From NCBI GenBank assembly GCA_016935765.1, contig JAFGQG010000125.1:1-51587 (forward strand): 51,587 bases of DNA. Reading direction: 5' to 3'. Under the pieces are notes generated by a model, which was not told the origin of the DNA, searched no databases, and worked only from the letters and a program-made list of their open reading frames with translations. This stretch comes from a bacterium. Lineage in GTDB: Bacteria > UBP14 > UBA6098 > JAFGQG01. Position numbers and translations under genes: made by a program. Shown here piece by piece: positions 7,733 through 16,683 of this stretch; position 1 is the stretch's first letter, and each line of letters starts with the position of its first letter.

Positions 7733-8956
7733 ATGGGTCGAAAAAAGGTGAATAAAGTGAAAAACAAGTTCCTTTTAGCATCAGTCTGCATTTTATCTTT
7801 AGTCAGTTTGCTTATATTTTGTTCCGAAGATGATGGTGTCTCTCTGTACATCTCAAATCCGGAAGATGGTGACACCCTCACACTCTACATGAACTTCCAG
7901 GTCTCGGTCGAAAACCACTCCGAAGTGGATTGTGTCGAGTTCTACATAAAGGACGACGAATGGGAATTACTCGGGGTTGACAGCTCTTACGAATATTCAC
8001 GTGAGTTCGATATCGCATACTACCCTGAAGGTAATTACAAACTCAAAGCGGTTGCCCTGATGGGCTCTGATTATCTTACTGACTCTCTCAACATCTACAT
8101 TCGTAACTATATCTGCGAAACAGATGCGCCTGTCATCATAAACGGCGATACACTTACAAGGCACCAGGCGTACCGTAACGAATCAGGATGCGTTTATAAA
8201 ATCAAACTTGTGGATGTTAGTTATTCAAATTCAGACTGCCTTCGCGGCATCGAACATTACTCGAACACTCTCAATACACTTTTACTCCAGCAAAATCCCC
8301 TAGAACAATTAGACCTCTCCTATCTCGCCGAATGCTTAGCCCTGAGAGAACTGCAATTGAACAGTAACAATTTGAACGACCTAGACCTCTATCCTCTCTC
8401 TGAATTGAGCCTGATCGAGATTTTCAACATTACCGGAAACAACTTGACCTCAGTAGATCTTTCACCACTGGTGAACTGCATAAATATCGACCGGCTTGAC
8501 CTGAGCAACAACTGCCTCGCCACCTTCGATTTCGTGCAGGTATCTACATGGGTAAATTTGCTTTCTATCGACCTGAGGAATAATAATATTAACTACATCG
8601 ATTTATCACCCTTGCCAATTTTCGAAGAGTTGACCTGGCTTATTTTGATGGAAAACAACCTGAGTGAGATCGATATTACTCCCCTCTCCGAATGTGAAAA
8701 ATTGATCTCTCTTAATTTAGGCAATAATCAACTTACGAGTTTCAATTTCACTCCACTTTCCGGTTTACCGGACCTTTCCAGTATTTACTTGAATGACAAT
8801 AATATAACACATCTTGATCTTACTCCATTAGAGGAGCTCCCCGGTTTTCAAAGGCTTCACCTCGAGGGTAATCCGCTGGATGACTCGACCTGCAGTTCGA
8901 TCGATTGGTTCGTGGGTTTTCACCCGGGTTGCGTTATTCTAAGCGATTGCCCGTAG
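7733..8956 (+). CDS. Leucine-rich-repeat lipoprotein
   Basis: The protein is a predicted lipoprotein: a basic start, a hydrophobic helix and the lipobox LLIFC with the acylated Cys at residue 30 when counted from ATG 7733. An Ig-like segment follows (PEDGDTLTLYMNF and EFYIKDDEWELLG, similar to Bacterial Ig_3 blocks). The C-terminal half has about nine leucine-rich repeats with the pattern LxxLxLxxNxLxxLDLxPLxxL. The reading frame is open back to 7658, but ATG 7733 or GTG 7757 (preceded by AAAGGTGA) gives a normal signal peptide. GTG 7757 has the best ribosome site. The LRR surface suggests protein binding at the cell envelope. No enzymatic domain is seen. Confidence 0.8.
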   Translation: MGRKKVNKVKNKFLLASVCILSLVSLLIFCSEDDGVSLYISNPEDGDTLTLYMNFQVSVENHSEVDCVEFYIKDDEWELLGVDSSYEYSREFDIAYYPEGNYKLKAVALMGSDYLTDSLNIYIRNYICETDAPVIINGDTLTRHQAYRNESGCVYKIKLVDVSYSNSDCLRGIEHYSNTLNTLLLQQNPLEQLDLSYLAECLALRELQLNSNNLNDLDLYPLSELSLIEIFNITGNNLTSVDLSPLVNCINIDRLDLSNNCLATFDFVQVSTWVNLLSIDLRNNNINYIDLSPLPIFEELTWLILMENNLSEIDITPLSECEKLISLNLGNNQLTSFNFTPLSGLPDLSSIYLNDNNITHLDLTPLEELPGFQRLHLEGNPLDDSTCSSIDWFVGFHPGCVILSDCP

Positions 8957-8974
8957 TTGGGAGTATACTTTCAG

Positions 8975-9275
8975 TAAAGAATACAAAACACAGAGACACT
9001 GAGAAACAATAATAATCTTCTCCAAAAAACCAACCACCTGGTAATAATTTATTCTGTATCCACAAAATCTAGGTAATACTATAAGAATTCGAATCCAACA
9101 GAAAGTAACAGGATATTCGTGTGAAATCACTCAATTTTCTTTATGCAATCGCTTCCCGTTGAATAGCTGGTTCGAAATAAAAATTAAAGATTGCCACTAA
9201 AACACCGAGACTCAAAGATACACAAAGAAATTACACACGGATAACGCTGATGAGACGGAAGGACACGGATTTCAA
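8975..9275. repeat. Repeat-filled spacer (CACAGAGACA repeats and repeat A copy 4)
   Basis: AAAACACAGAGACACTGAGAAA begins at about 8985. A repeat A fragment (GAATCCAACAGAAAGTAACAGG, TTCGTGTGAAATCACTCAATT) lies at 9085-9150. Then comes AACACCGAGACTCAAAGATACACAAAG and ACACGGATAACGCTGATGAGACGGA. The CACAGAGACA-type tract recurs near 16999, 24551, 26581 and 33870 in both orientations. No gene is visible in 8957-9316. Confidence 0.65.
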
Positions 9276-9316
9276 TATAGGGGCAAAATTATAAATCGTA
9301 GATCTAAAATCGTAAA

Positions 9317-11530
9317 TCAAAACCCCACTTTTCTCTTTTTCTCTTCCTTTTTCTCCTTGAAGATGTATGGGTCCTGTTCGGGGGTGGTTTTTCGCTGGGG
9401 CTTCTTGGGCTCGATGCGGCGTGGTCTCGATATTTCCTTCCGGTGCGAGGAATTGCAGTAAGATGTCGGTTCTGTACCCTTAACGAATACCTCCTTGACC
9501 TTTTCCGGGCACCTGTTGGTAGCGAGCAGTCCCGTTTCCTTGCAGACCGTCGCGAACACAACGTTATCAGGCACTGTGAAATCGCGCACCACGTAATCCT
9601 TATGAGCTTCGAGCATGAATTCAGTCCAGATTGGGAGAGCGGTTTTTGCGCCTGTCTGGTCTTCCCCGATAGGGGTCATGTCATCGAAACCGACTCTCAC
9701 CGCTGTGCAGAGTTGTTTGGTAAAGCCAATGAACCAGGCGTCGGTAAAGTCGTTAGTAGTGCCGGTTTTTCCGCCGCAGGGTCTATCGAACCCGGCGTAT
9801 CTCACGCCGACGCCGGTACCATGGTCAACCACTTCCTGCAGCAGGTCGGTGACCACGTATGCAGTTGCTTCAGGTAGCACTTCAGTCCGGTTCGGCTTGT
9901 TCTCCTCGACGACCTTCCCGTGGCGATCAACTATCTTGGTTATCCAGATTGGATCGACCCTGACTCCCCCATTTGGGAACACCGTGTAAGCAGTTATCAA
10001 ATCCAGCATGGTTACTCCGCAACTGCCAATCGCCAATGACGGGTATGGACTCAGGTGGGTTTTTATCCCCATCCTTCGAGCATAGTAAATGACCTGCTTG
10101 GGTGTTACCTTCTGTATCAATTTAATAGCGACGAGGTTTCGCGACTGCTTGAGCCCGTCTCTTAAAGTTGTCGGTCCCTTGTAAGTATTGTCATAATTGT
10201 GTGGTCTCCAGATAGAACCGTCTGGCATTTCCAAGACGAGCGGGGTGTCGTCGATCTTGTCTATCGCGCGGTACCCGTTATCGATGGCTGCTGTATAGAC
10301 GAACGGCTTGAAAGCGCTGCCTGGCTGCCTGACAGCCTGGACTGACCTGTTGAACTCGCTTTCTTCGAAATCCCTGCCGCCAATCATAACCTTGATATTC
10401 CCGGTCATTGGTTCTACCGCCATCATCGCGCCCTGTAAGGTTTTATAAACACGCACGGACTCCTCTTCAACAGAGTCATACACCATCTCAGTGAAATCCG
10501 GATCATCGTCATGGTGTATCTTCTCAATCCAGCGTTGAAGAACATCCATCCTTCGAGTGAATACCTCCTCAGCCTTCTCCTGCATAGACCAATCGAGCGT
10601 GGTATAAACCGATACCCCGCTCTCGTAAACGAATTGGTCACCGTACTTGTTAGCAAGATATTGCCTTACGAACTCAACGAAGTAGGGCGCTTTGCCAATC
10701 ACGCTTTCTGACGTAGTCATTTTGATAGGTATCTGTTTAATGGAATCCGCAACTTCTCTTTCTAATTTGCCGCGCCTAACCATTGATTCTATAACGATGT
10801 TCCTGCGGCGCAATCCGAGGTCCGGATTAATCGCCGGCGAATACCTGTAAGGGGCTTTCAATACTCCCGCTAAGAGAGCGGCTTCCTCGATGTTCAGACT
10901 GTCGATATCCTTACCGAAGTAGGACAGCGCTGCCGATTGCACACCGTGCGATCCCTTGCCCATATAATTCTGATTCAGGTACAACTCAAGTATTTCCTTT
11001 TTAGTGTATTTGCGTTCCAGCCTGATCGCTGTAAGTGCTTCCTTTATTTTACGTGGAATGGTCTGTTCCCGGGATAAGAAGAGGGTTCTGGAAAGCTGCT
11101 GGGTTATTGTAGATCCGCCCTGAACGATGTGTCCAGCTTTTAGATTGGCTATCATCGACCTTGTAATTCCCCATATATCGACTCCCCAATGCCTGAAGTA
11201 ATTCTTGTCTTCTGAAGCGATCAGTGCGTCTATCAGGTACGGCGACATCTTTTCCAGTGGCACCCAGATGCGTTTCTGTCCCGCGAATTTCTCAAGTATC
11301 TCTCCATCGGCAGAATAAATGGTGGTAATTAGTGGCGGTGTATAGTTTTCAAGTTCCTCCGGTGAGGGCAGGCTCCCCCTGAAATTCAGATATGCAACCC
11401 ATATACCAAGAGAAGGGATGATAATCCCCATCATGAAAAAAACCAGGAACGTGATGAAACCGATCTTCCACGAGAAGTAATGGTAAACCGATACCTTTAA
11501 ATTTCTGCCTTTATTAACGTATCTTGCCAT
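9317..11530 (-). CDS. mrcA: Class A penicillin-binding protein (PBP1A family)
   Basis: This is a bifunctional peptidoglycan synthase that polymerises lipid II and cross-links stem peptides in the periplasm. Its 737 residues begin with a short cytoplasmic tail and one membrane helix (about residues 23-48). The GT51 glycosyltransferase domain follows with SEDKNYFRHWG (catalytic E107), QGGSTITQQL and the second acidic motif in KKEILELYLNQNYMG. The transpeptidase domain has S405-AFK-408 (SxxK), S463-R-N465 (SxN) and K588-TGT (KTGT). The tail after residue 690 is Lys/Arg-rich and low in complexity. It is the last gene of a minus-strand operon, 12 bases after cca. Being encoded with cca and an LTD surface protein is not a standard arrangement. 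Confidence 0.95.
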   Translation of the reverse strand: MARYVNKGRNLKVSVYHYFSWKIGFITFLVFFMMGIIIPSLGIWVAYLNFRGSLPSPEELENYTPPLITTIYSADGEILEKFAGQKRIWVPLEKMSPYLIDALIASEDKNYFRHWGVDIWGITRSMIANLKAGHIVQGGSTITQQLSRTLFLSREQTIPRKIKEALTAIRLERKYTKKEILELYLNQNYMGKGSHGVQSAALSYFGKDIDSLNIEEAALLAGVLKAPYRYSPAINPDLGLRRRNIVIESMVRRGKLEREVADSIKQIPIKMTTSESVIGKAPYFVEFVRQYLANKYGDQFVYESGVSVYTTLDWSMQEKAEEVFTRRMDVLQRWIEKIHHDDDPDFTEMVYDSVEEESVRVYKTLQGAMMAVEPMTGNIKVMIGGRDFEESEFNRSVQAVRQPGSAFKPFVYTAAIDNGYRAIDKIDDTPLVLEMPDGSIWRPHNYDNTYKGPTTLRDGLKQSRNLVAIKLIQKVTPKQVIYYARRMGIKTHLSPYPSLAIGSCGVTMLDLITAYTVFPNGGVRVDPIWITKIVDRHGKVVEENKPNRTEVLPEATAYVVTDLLQEVVDHGTGVGVRYAGFDRPCGGKTGTTNDFTDAWFIGFTKQLCTAVRVGFDDMTPIGEDQTGAKTALPIWTEFMLEAHKDYVVRDFTVPDNVVFATVCKETGLLATNRCPEKVKEVFVKGTEPTSYCNSSHRKEISRPRRIEPKKPQRKTTPEQDPYIFKEKKEEKKRKVGF

Positions 11531-11542
11531 GGTCTTGGACCG

Positions 11543-12781
11543 CTATTTTAACTTATTCACAATCACTTTAGCATATTTCTTTGCATCTTCAACTGTTTTA
11601 ATTTCTCCTAAAAGCTGGTTATACCTTACATAAACAAGTATTTCTTTTATCATTTTCCCTGGCTTTATATCAAGTAATTCCTGTATGTCTTCACCATTTA
11701 ATATATATTCATTCTTACTATTTTCAAGTATATTCTTGAAGCTGCCTTTGATATTTTTCCATTTCGATTGTTCATAAAATACTTCAGCCAGTGACAGCAA
11801 TCCTTCAAAGTCATCATTATCCACCATATCGACAAGTTCATCCGGTGACAGCGAGTCCCATTTTCCAAGCCACTCCAATCTATCTATGAACCCTGTTATC
11901 TTTTTTATTTCAGTTTTGGGGAACTTAAGTTTGTTCAAAACCTGTTCAGCCTTTTTCGGGTTTTCCTTCCTTAATAATATAGCGAGTTTTTTTACGTGAT
12001 CAAAACCGGCTTCATCAGCCTTCTTTAACCATTGAATTATAATTTCTGGTTCTTCATATTCAGTGAATGCGCCTGGTAATAATCGTTTATCCAGACCGGT
12101 TTCATGTAACAGTTTCACTCCTCTGTGGGATTTTTCACTCTCCATGATGCCGATGAACTCTTTCCGCAGCCAGTCGTGTGACAGGTCTTTAACCTTATCT
12201 GCGTATCGTGTCATAGCTGCCTGTGTTTTTGGTTCAATTTGGAAATCTAATTTAGTTGCGAACCTGATTCCCCTGAGAATTCTCAGCGCGTCCTCCTTGA
12301 AACGGATCTCCGGATCCCCGATCGTGCGTAATTCACTATGTCTTATATCGTACAATCCATCAAATAAGTCCAGCACCTCCATAGTAGACGGATCGAGCGC
12401 GAGAGCGTTGATAGTGAAATCCCTTCTTTTCAAATCCCGTTCAACAGAATCCACCAACCTGACTTTCGAGTGACGACCGTCATAATCATAGTCCTCCCGG
12501 AAATGAGCTATTTCAATATAAAGGTCATCCGCTTTCAACTCGAATACCCCGTAACGGTAAGGTTTTTTCTGGTTAGCGTCAGGGAACAGGTTTTTTATTT
12601 CCTCAACCGGGCAGTTGGTCGCGATATCAAAATCTTTAGTGGGTCTTCCCAATATCAGATCTCGCACGCAACCCCCTACTAAATATGCTGAATGACCCTT
12701 GCTCTTTATCTTCGACGCAATTTCAATAGCGGTATTGTATAACTTCAGAATATCAGATTGTTGAAAAAGGAAGGATGACAT
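11543..12781 (-). CDS. cca: CCA-adding tRNA nucleotidyltransferase / poly(A) polymerase family
   Basis: This is a class II nucleotidyltransferase that adds or repairs the 3' CCA end of tRNA, or in some lineages only CC, only A, or poly(A). Conserved elements are the YLVGGCVRDLILG loop (residues 33-45), the metal-binding D50-F-D52, RRDFTINALA, and the head/neck region RILRGIRFATKLDF followed by a helical C-terminal domain. The 412 residues agree with the short bacterial CCA enzymes without an HD domain. Which nucleotides it adds cannot be decided by eye. It lies 11 bases after the LTD protein gene and 12 bases before the PBP gene, so all are probably co-transcribed. Confidence 0.9.
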   Translation of the reverse strand: MSSFLFQQSDILKLYNTAIEIASKIKSKGHSAYLVGGCVRDLILGRPTKDFDIATNCPVEEIKNLFPDANQKKPYRYGVFELKADDLYIEIAHFREDYDYDGRHSKVRLVDSVERDLKRRDFTINALALDPSTMEVLDLFDGLYDIRHSELRTIGDPEIRFKEDALRILRGIRFATKLDFQIEPKTQAAMTRYADKVKDLSHDWLRKEFIGIMESEKSHRGVKLLHETGLDKRLLPGAFTEYEEPEIIIQWLKKADEAGFDHVKKLAILLRKENPKKAEQVLNKLKFPKTEIKKITGFIDRLEWLGKWDSLSPDELVDMVDNDDFEGLLSLAEVFYEQSKWKNIKGSFKNILENSKNEYILNGEDIQELLDIKPGKMIKEILVYVRYNQLLGEIKTVEDAKKYAKVIVNKLK

Positions 12782-12792
12782 AGACTTTTATC

Positions 12793-15372
12793 TCAATCCA
12801 ATTTTTTTGCTATCACGATGGCTTTTTTTGCTTTATAGGTTTCCCCTTCGGCAACCGCTTTGGCTAGTATCACATAGATCCCGACCGGCAGAGTTTCTCC
12901 TCCGTTATCCTTGCCATCCCATCGTACCAGGTTGCCAGGAGTATCGTTTTCCTCTACAAGGTCTTTCAACTTGCGCCCATTAACATCGTAAATTTTAACG
13001 GTAAACGTCGCTCTCATCGGAAAGGAATATGAGATAGTGGCAACTTCGCCTTCCGATGGATTGAAAGGATTAGGATTTATCTCGATTTTTACCTCGCTTA
13101 TCTCGGGACCTATGGTGGAATTCTCCTCACAAGGGGTAGCTCCAAAGCGCGAACACCACCAATTCTCCGGGTCGTTTGACCCGCCTTCGGGATCGAGCCG
13201 CTCTTTCGATATCCCGTAATTTTCGCACTCGGAGGTCCAATCGTCCAGGTACGCCACGCTATCCTGGGTCACCATGAAATTGTCCTTCAGGACAATAACG
13301 TCGTCAGTGTTGTTGAGGGCTTCCCAGCTTCCAACCGGTTGAATGACCGCGCAACACGCTCCCGAAGAGGGGCTGAAATGACCTTTTTTATCCGCATCCT
13401 CAGAACAGCCGAACGCTTCTCTGAATGCTGAGGAATCCTCCGTAATGATGATGTAACCACCGGAAGGAATAACGCATAGACTCGAATTTGTCGAAAAAAT
13501 GGTGGCGAAATCTTCACCATCGCCGATTTTCCAGCCCGAGACATCGACTGTTGTGTCCGATTTGTTGTAAAGCTCGACCCACTCCGGGTTATCAGTGTCC
13601 GAAAGTGGCTTGTTCATGAATTCGTTTATAACTACCCGGTTCTCCGGGGAGCCAATGACGAACAGGAGAGTGTCCTGGTTATTGGATGTCCTGGCATCGT
13701 ATCCTATCTCAGCAAGGATTTTCCAGTAACCTTCCCCGAAGGCATAGTCGATGGAGTATTCGTTTTCCTCGCCTGGAGCCAATTCGGGGATGTCAACTTC
13801 GCCGATGTTCTCGGAGGTTTCGAAGTATCCGTCCCAGTCCATATCGAGGTAGAAGGTTACTGAATTGGGTTCCGATTCCTGGAACCCCAGGTTTTTTATT
13901 TTGGCATAGATTTCAAAATTTGTCAATGGTTCTGGATTTTCAGGATCAGCTCTAAGACCGGTAATAGCGAGGTCCCTCGGAGCTGGCGAAATGCTATTCA
14001 AGCCGCATGGGGTCGCTGTGCTCTGGGAGCAGTTCCAGTTGGAAGTGTCATCGGACGCTGCCCACCAACGTTCTCTCTCCACAGTCTTATCGCTGCATCT
14101 ACCCGGATACTCCAGGCTGTCAATGACCGTGCCTACGGAATCGAAGAGGACCACCATGTCTCCGTCGTTATTAAAGATCGAGGCGTCCCAGCCATCCATT
14201 TCGAACACGGTGCAGCAGGTGTCGCAGAAATTATCCAGGAACGTTGCGCGATCGTAAGTAAGGATCATATACTCACCGGGCTGAATAGTCAGGTCTTCAC
14301 TGGTTATCAGCATCGGGGCATCGTACCGGGGGGCGTCTGCAAGCGCCCAGCCCTTTAAATTTACTTCCACCGGCTCCAGGTTCACGGAATCCTGACCGCT
14401 GCGGTTGTATATCTCGATCCATTCCGGACCGTAGGGTGGATCGTACATTATTTCATTAATAATAATGGGGTAGTCGAGGAACATTATCGAGAGCCTGGCT
14501 TCGTTGTTGTCGGGCTTCGCGTCGGGGCTGAGTTTAATGATTATTGTCCAGTTGCCCTGCGGCAGTTGGAAAGATTCAGAGGTCACCAGTACGCTATCCC
14601 CGCTATTCATGGATGCAACCTCAACAGGTTCCCCAATAATTTCAGTAGCTTCTGCAATTGCGTTACCATTCGTATCGGCGTAAAATGTTAGTGTGCCGGG
14701 TTCTGAAGTTGAGTATCCTGCGCTCTTAACGTAAACACTGACAAAAAAATCCGTATTCGGTTCAGGGTCAGCGGGATTTGTCCATGCGCTCATGATCTTC
14801 AGGTCACTCGGTATCGGACTCACAGAGTTGACGGCGCACGGGGTTGCCACTTCTTCACAGCACTCCCAGTTATCCGAGTTGCTTGACAGCCCCCAGCATT
14901 TTACGCGCTCAAGTGAAACATCACTGCAGGTGCCCGAATAACTCATACTGTCCACCATAGCCAGGTTGCTGTCGAAGAGGACCACTATGTCGCCGGTGTT
15001 ATTCAGCAGGTATGTGCTCCATCCATCGATTTCGACGATCCGGCAGCAGGAGTCGCAGAAATCAGCGGCGAACCCAGCAGAATCGGATACAAGCACCACG
15101 TATTCACCGGGTTCAATTACCAGATTGTCCGCGGTTATCAACAGGGGGGTTTCGTATTCCGCGGTCTCAGAAAAGCTCCATCCTTTTATATCGATGCTGG
15201 ATGGTTCCATTCCCACGGAGTCCTCGGCGCTTCGATTGTATATCTCCACCCATTCCTTTCCGAAGGGAGGGTCGTACATAATTTCATTAATGATTATCGC
15301 CCGCCCGTTTAGGGAAGAAGAAACAATAATCGATATTAAAAAGAAGATAGAGGTAAATTTCATTTTTCCCAA
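12793..15372 (-). CDS. Secreted lamin-tail-domain protein with FlgD-like C-terminus
   Basis: The 859-residue protein has a signal peptide ending near NGRA. It carries three lamin-tail domains, each beginning with a VINE(I/F)M motif: at about residues 26-170, 300-445 and 585-735. The first two are near copies (NEIMYDPPFGKEWVEIYNR versus NEIMYDPPYGPEWIEIYNR). CARDB-like Ig segments follow the first two (starting LKIMSAWTNPADPEPNTDF and LAITGLRADPENPEPLTNF), so the layout is LTD-CARDB-LTD-CARDB-LTD. The C-terminus has NPNPFNPSEG and a FlgD-like Ig domain (KIYDVNGRKLKDL and LPVGIYVILAK). It is probably cell-surface or secreted. The domain duplication happened within the gene. The protein follows the thioredoxin-like gene by 10 bases. 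Confidence 0.85.
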   Translation of the reverse strand: MGKMKFTSIFFLISIIVSSSLNGRAIIINEIMYDPPFGKEWVEIYNRSAEDSVGMEPSSIDIKGWSFSETAEYETPLLITADNLVIEPGEYVVLVSDSAGFAADFCDSCCRIVEIDGWSTYLLNNTGDIVVLFDSNLAMVDSMSYSGTCSDVSLERVKCWGLSSNSDNWECCEEVATPCAVNSVSPIPSDLKIMSAWTNPADPEPNTDFFVSVYVKSAGYSTSEPGTLTFYADTNGNAIAEATEIIGEPVEVASMNSGDSVLVTSESFQLPQGNWTIIIKLSPDAKPDNNEARLSIMFLDYPIIINEIMYDPPYGPEWIEIYNRSGQDSVNLEPVEVNLKGWALADAPRYDAPMLITSEDLTIQPGEYMILTYDRATFLDNFCDTCCTVFEMDGWDASIFNNDGDMVVLFDSVGTVIDSLEYPGRCSDKTVERERWWAASDDTSNWNCSQSTATPCGLNSISPAPRDLAITGLRADPENPEPLTNFEIYAKIKNLGFQESEPNSVTFYLDMDWDGYFETSENIGEVDIPELAPGEENEYSIDYAFGEGYWKILAEIGYDARTSNNQDTLLFVIGSPENRVVINEFMNKPLSDTDNPEWVELYNKSDTTVDVSGWKIGDGEDFATIFSTNSSLCVIPSGGYIIITEDSSAFREAFGCSEDADKKGHFSPSSGACCAVIQPVGSWEALNNTDDVIVLKDNFMVTQDSVAYLDDWTSECENYGISKERLDPEGGSNDPENWWCSRFGATPCEENSTIGPEISEVKIEINPNPFNPSEGEVATISYSFPMRATFTVKIYDVNGRKLKDLVEENDTPGNLVRWDGKDNGGETLPVGIYVILAKAVAEGETYKAKKAIVIAKKLD

Positions 15373-15382
15373 AGTAGAATCC

Positions 15383-15910
15383 CTAACGTTTTATTGGATC
15401 GGCATTTAGCATCTCTTCCGTTTTCATGAACTCTTCGAAAGTTAGATCTTCATACCAATAACCTGAAACGTATTTAAGTATATACTGGAAATTTTCCGGG
15501 GGTATATATCCCGGGATTTTTATTATAAACTGTCCGACAGTATCTACAAAAGCCACGCAGGGCACACCGACTATTTGAAATATCTGGGCTATGTCCCTCT
15601 CGGTGAAGGTTTCCCCTTTCCATTTTATCTCTTTAAACGACCTCAGATCGACATTTGACAGGACGAATTTTTCTTTCATTGTGTTGGCAATAGCGGGGTC
15701 TCCAAACGTATTGCTCTCCATTTTCCTGCACCAGCCGCAAGCTTTAGTATTAAAGTAAACCATCATGGGTTTCTTATCTGAGAATACTTTGTTGTATCCC
15801 TCATCAAATTTCAACCATTCGATAGTTTGAGTTCCCGCAAAAGCAAGCGTTGTAACGCAAAGATAATAAACCACCAAAAACCCGGTCATTGATCTTAAAA
15901 ACTTAAACAT
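15383..15910 (-). CDS. Exported thioredoxin-fold protein
   Basis: The protein has a signal peptide (MFKFLRSMTGFLVVYYLCV, with cleavage near AFAG) and a thioredoxin-like domain with the motif KACGWCRKME. This matches the thioredoxin_7/DUF255-like group of periplasmic thiol-disulphide proteins. The cis-Pro position reads VGVPCVAF, with Cys where Thr or Val is usual. The ATG at 15910 has GGAG eight bases upstream and is preferred over a TTG six bases further out. It is first in the operon trx-LTD-cca-PBP1A. A role in keeping thiols reduced or forming disulphides in exported partners, such as the Cys-rich LTD protein next door (DSCCR and DTCC), is an inference. Confidence 0.75.
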   Translation of the reverse strand: MFKFLRSMTGFLVVYYLCVTTLAFAGTQTIEWLKFDEGYNKVFSDKKPMMVYFNTKACGWCRKMESNTFGDPAIANTMKEKFVLSNVDLRSFKEIKWKGETFTERDIAQIFQIVGVPCVAFVDTVGQFIIKIPGYIPPENFQYILKYVSGYWYEDLTFEEFMKTEEMLNADPIKR

Positions 15911-15939
15911 ACTCAATCTCCATAATTAAAATTTATAAA

Positions 15940-15967
15940 AAAATAGCAAATTAAAAGACTATGTCAA
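15940..15967 (-). promoter_or_regulatory. Promoter of the trx-LTD-cca-PBP1A operon
   Basis: On the minus strand TTGACA (15967-15962) and TATTTT (15945-15940) are 16 bases apart. They lie about 30 bases before the preferred ATG at 15910. It is divergent to the promoter at 16010. Confidence 0.5.
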
Positions 15968-16009
15968 TTTAATTTTAAAAAACGAAACGTAATAATAGCA
16001 TAGAAATAC

Positions 16010-16037
16010 TTGACATTAGTTATTTTTTTTATATTTA
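16010..16037 (+). promoter_or_regulatory. Promoter of the hypothetical gene at 16066
   Basis: TTGACA (16010-16015) is followed 16 bases later by TATTTA (16032-16037). The -10 ends just before the ATG at 16039, so that codon would lie upstream of or at the transcription start. This supports the later ATG at 16066. Confidence 0.5.
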
Positions 16038-16065
16038 TATGGGAAATTATACCGGAAAGATGACA

Positions 16066-16545
16066 ATGGACAACAGGGAATTTTTATTTTCGTTAGCTAT
16101 TGAGAACATTCAGAGGATGAGTCAGCATTTCTCGGACACTTTCAAGGTCAAACCTGAAATTCATGTGTTAGAGGAAAAAGTGCTGACGTTAGAGGAATTG
16201 AAGGGGATTATTCTTTACGATGGTATTAACCCTGTCAAACTCACGAACATTTGTACTTTTTATTTAAGGTTGGCTGAGGGGTTTGTTGACATGCACTTTA
16301 ATATCGATGGCATTGGGGCTGAGGAGACCCAGGCGGAGTGTAACGGCGGGGTGCTCCTTAAGGTTGGGAACGCGCCTAATCCTTCCTGGGAGATACCGTT
16401 CAAAATCAAAGCGAAGGTCATACCGGAGGTGTACGAGGTGGAACCTGAGACTGAGACCATCAGGGGTTTGACTGCTCATTCGCCGAAGGAGGTAGCTGAT
16501 TGGTTTGTGGGGAGGATTTATTCCCTGGTCAGGATGGTAAAGTAA
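16066..16545 (+). CDS. Uncharacterised 159-residue protein
   Basis: I do not recognise a family. The protein is soluble, with no signal peptide or membrane helix. It starts with a helical segment (DNREFLFSLAIENIQRMSQHF), has beta-rich middle blocks (FYLRLAEGFVDMHFNID and GGVLLKVGNAPNPSWEIPFKIKAKVIP) and ends with a helix (PKEVADWFVGRIYSLVRM). Two earlier in-frame ATGs exist (16039 and 16060), but ATG 16066 has GGAAAG six bases upstream and lies after the predicted transcription start. It is monocistronic, followed by T-rich sequence that could end transcription. Codon use matches the neighbours, so it looks like a resident gene. Confidence 0.7.
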   Translation: MDNREFLFSLAIENIQRMSQHFSDTFKVKPEIHVLEEKVLTLEELKGIILYDGINPVKLTNICTFYLRLAEGFVDMHFNIDGIGAEETQAECNGGVLLKVGNAPNPSWEIPFKIKAKVIPEVYEVEPETETIRGLTAHSPKEVADWFVGRIYSLVRMVK

Positions 16546-16647
16546 AAAAGTTTTTTTTTCCGGTTTTTTAATTCATCTATAAATAGAAGGAAATACGAGA
16601 CTAATTTCATAAACAATAGCTAAAAAATTTTTTTTTGTTGAAAACAC

Positions 16648-16676
16648 TTGACAGGATTTGAAAAATAATCTAAATT
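16648..16676 (+). promoter_or_regulatory. Strong promoter of a short transcription unit
   Basis: TTGACA (16648-16653), a 17-bp spacer and TAAATT (16671-16676) are followed by TG, giving TAAATTTG. That also fits the TAnnTTTG form of the Bacteroidota -7 element. The expected start is about 16683. Confidence 0.6.
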
Positions 16677-16683
16677 TGTTCGT

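Noticed and set aside
9139..9180. tRNA-like GGTTCGAA match
   Set aside because: No acceptor or anticodon stem can be folded around it.
9443..9989. Two overlapping plus-strand open frames opposite the PBP1A gene
   Set aside because: They are antisense to a gene with all catalytic motifs, have no ribosome site and no recognisable domain.
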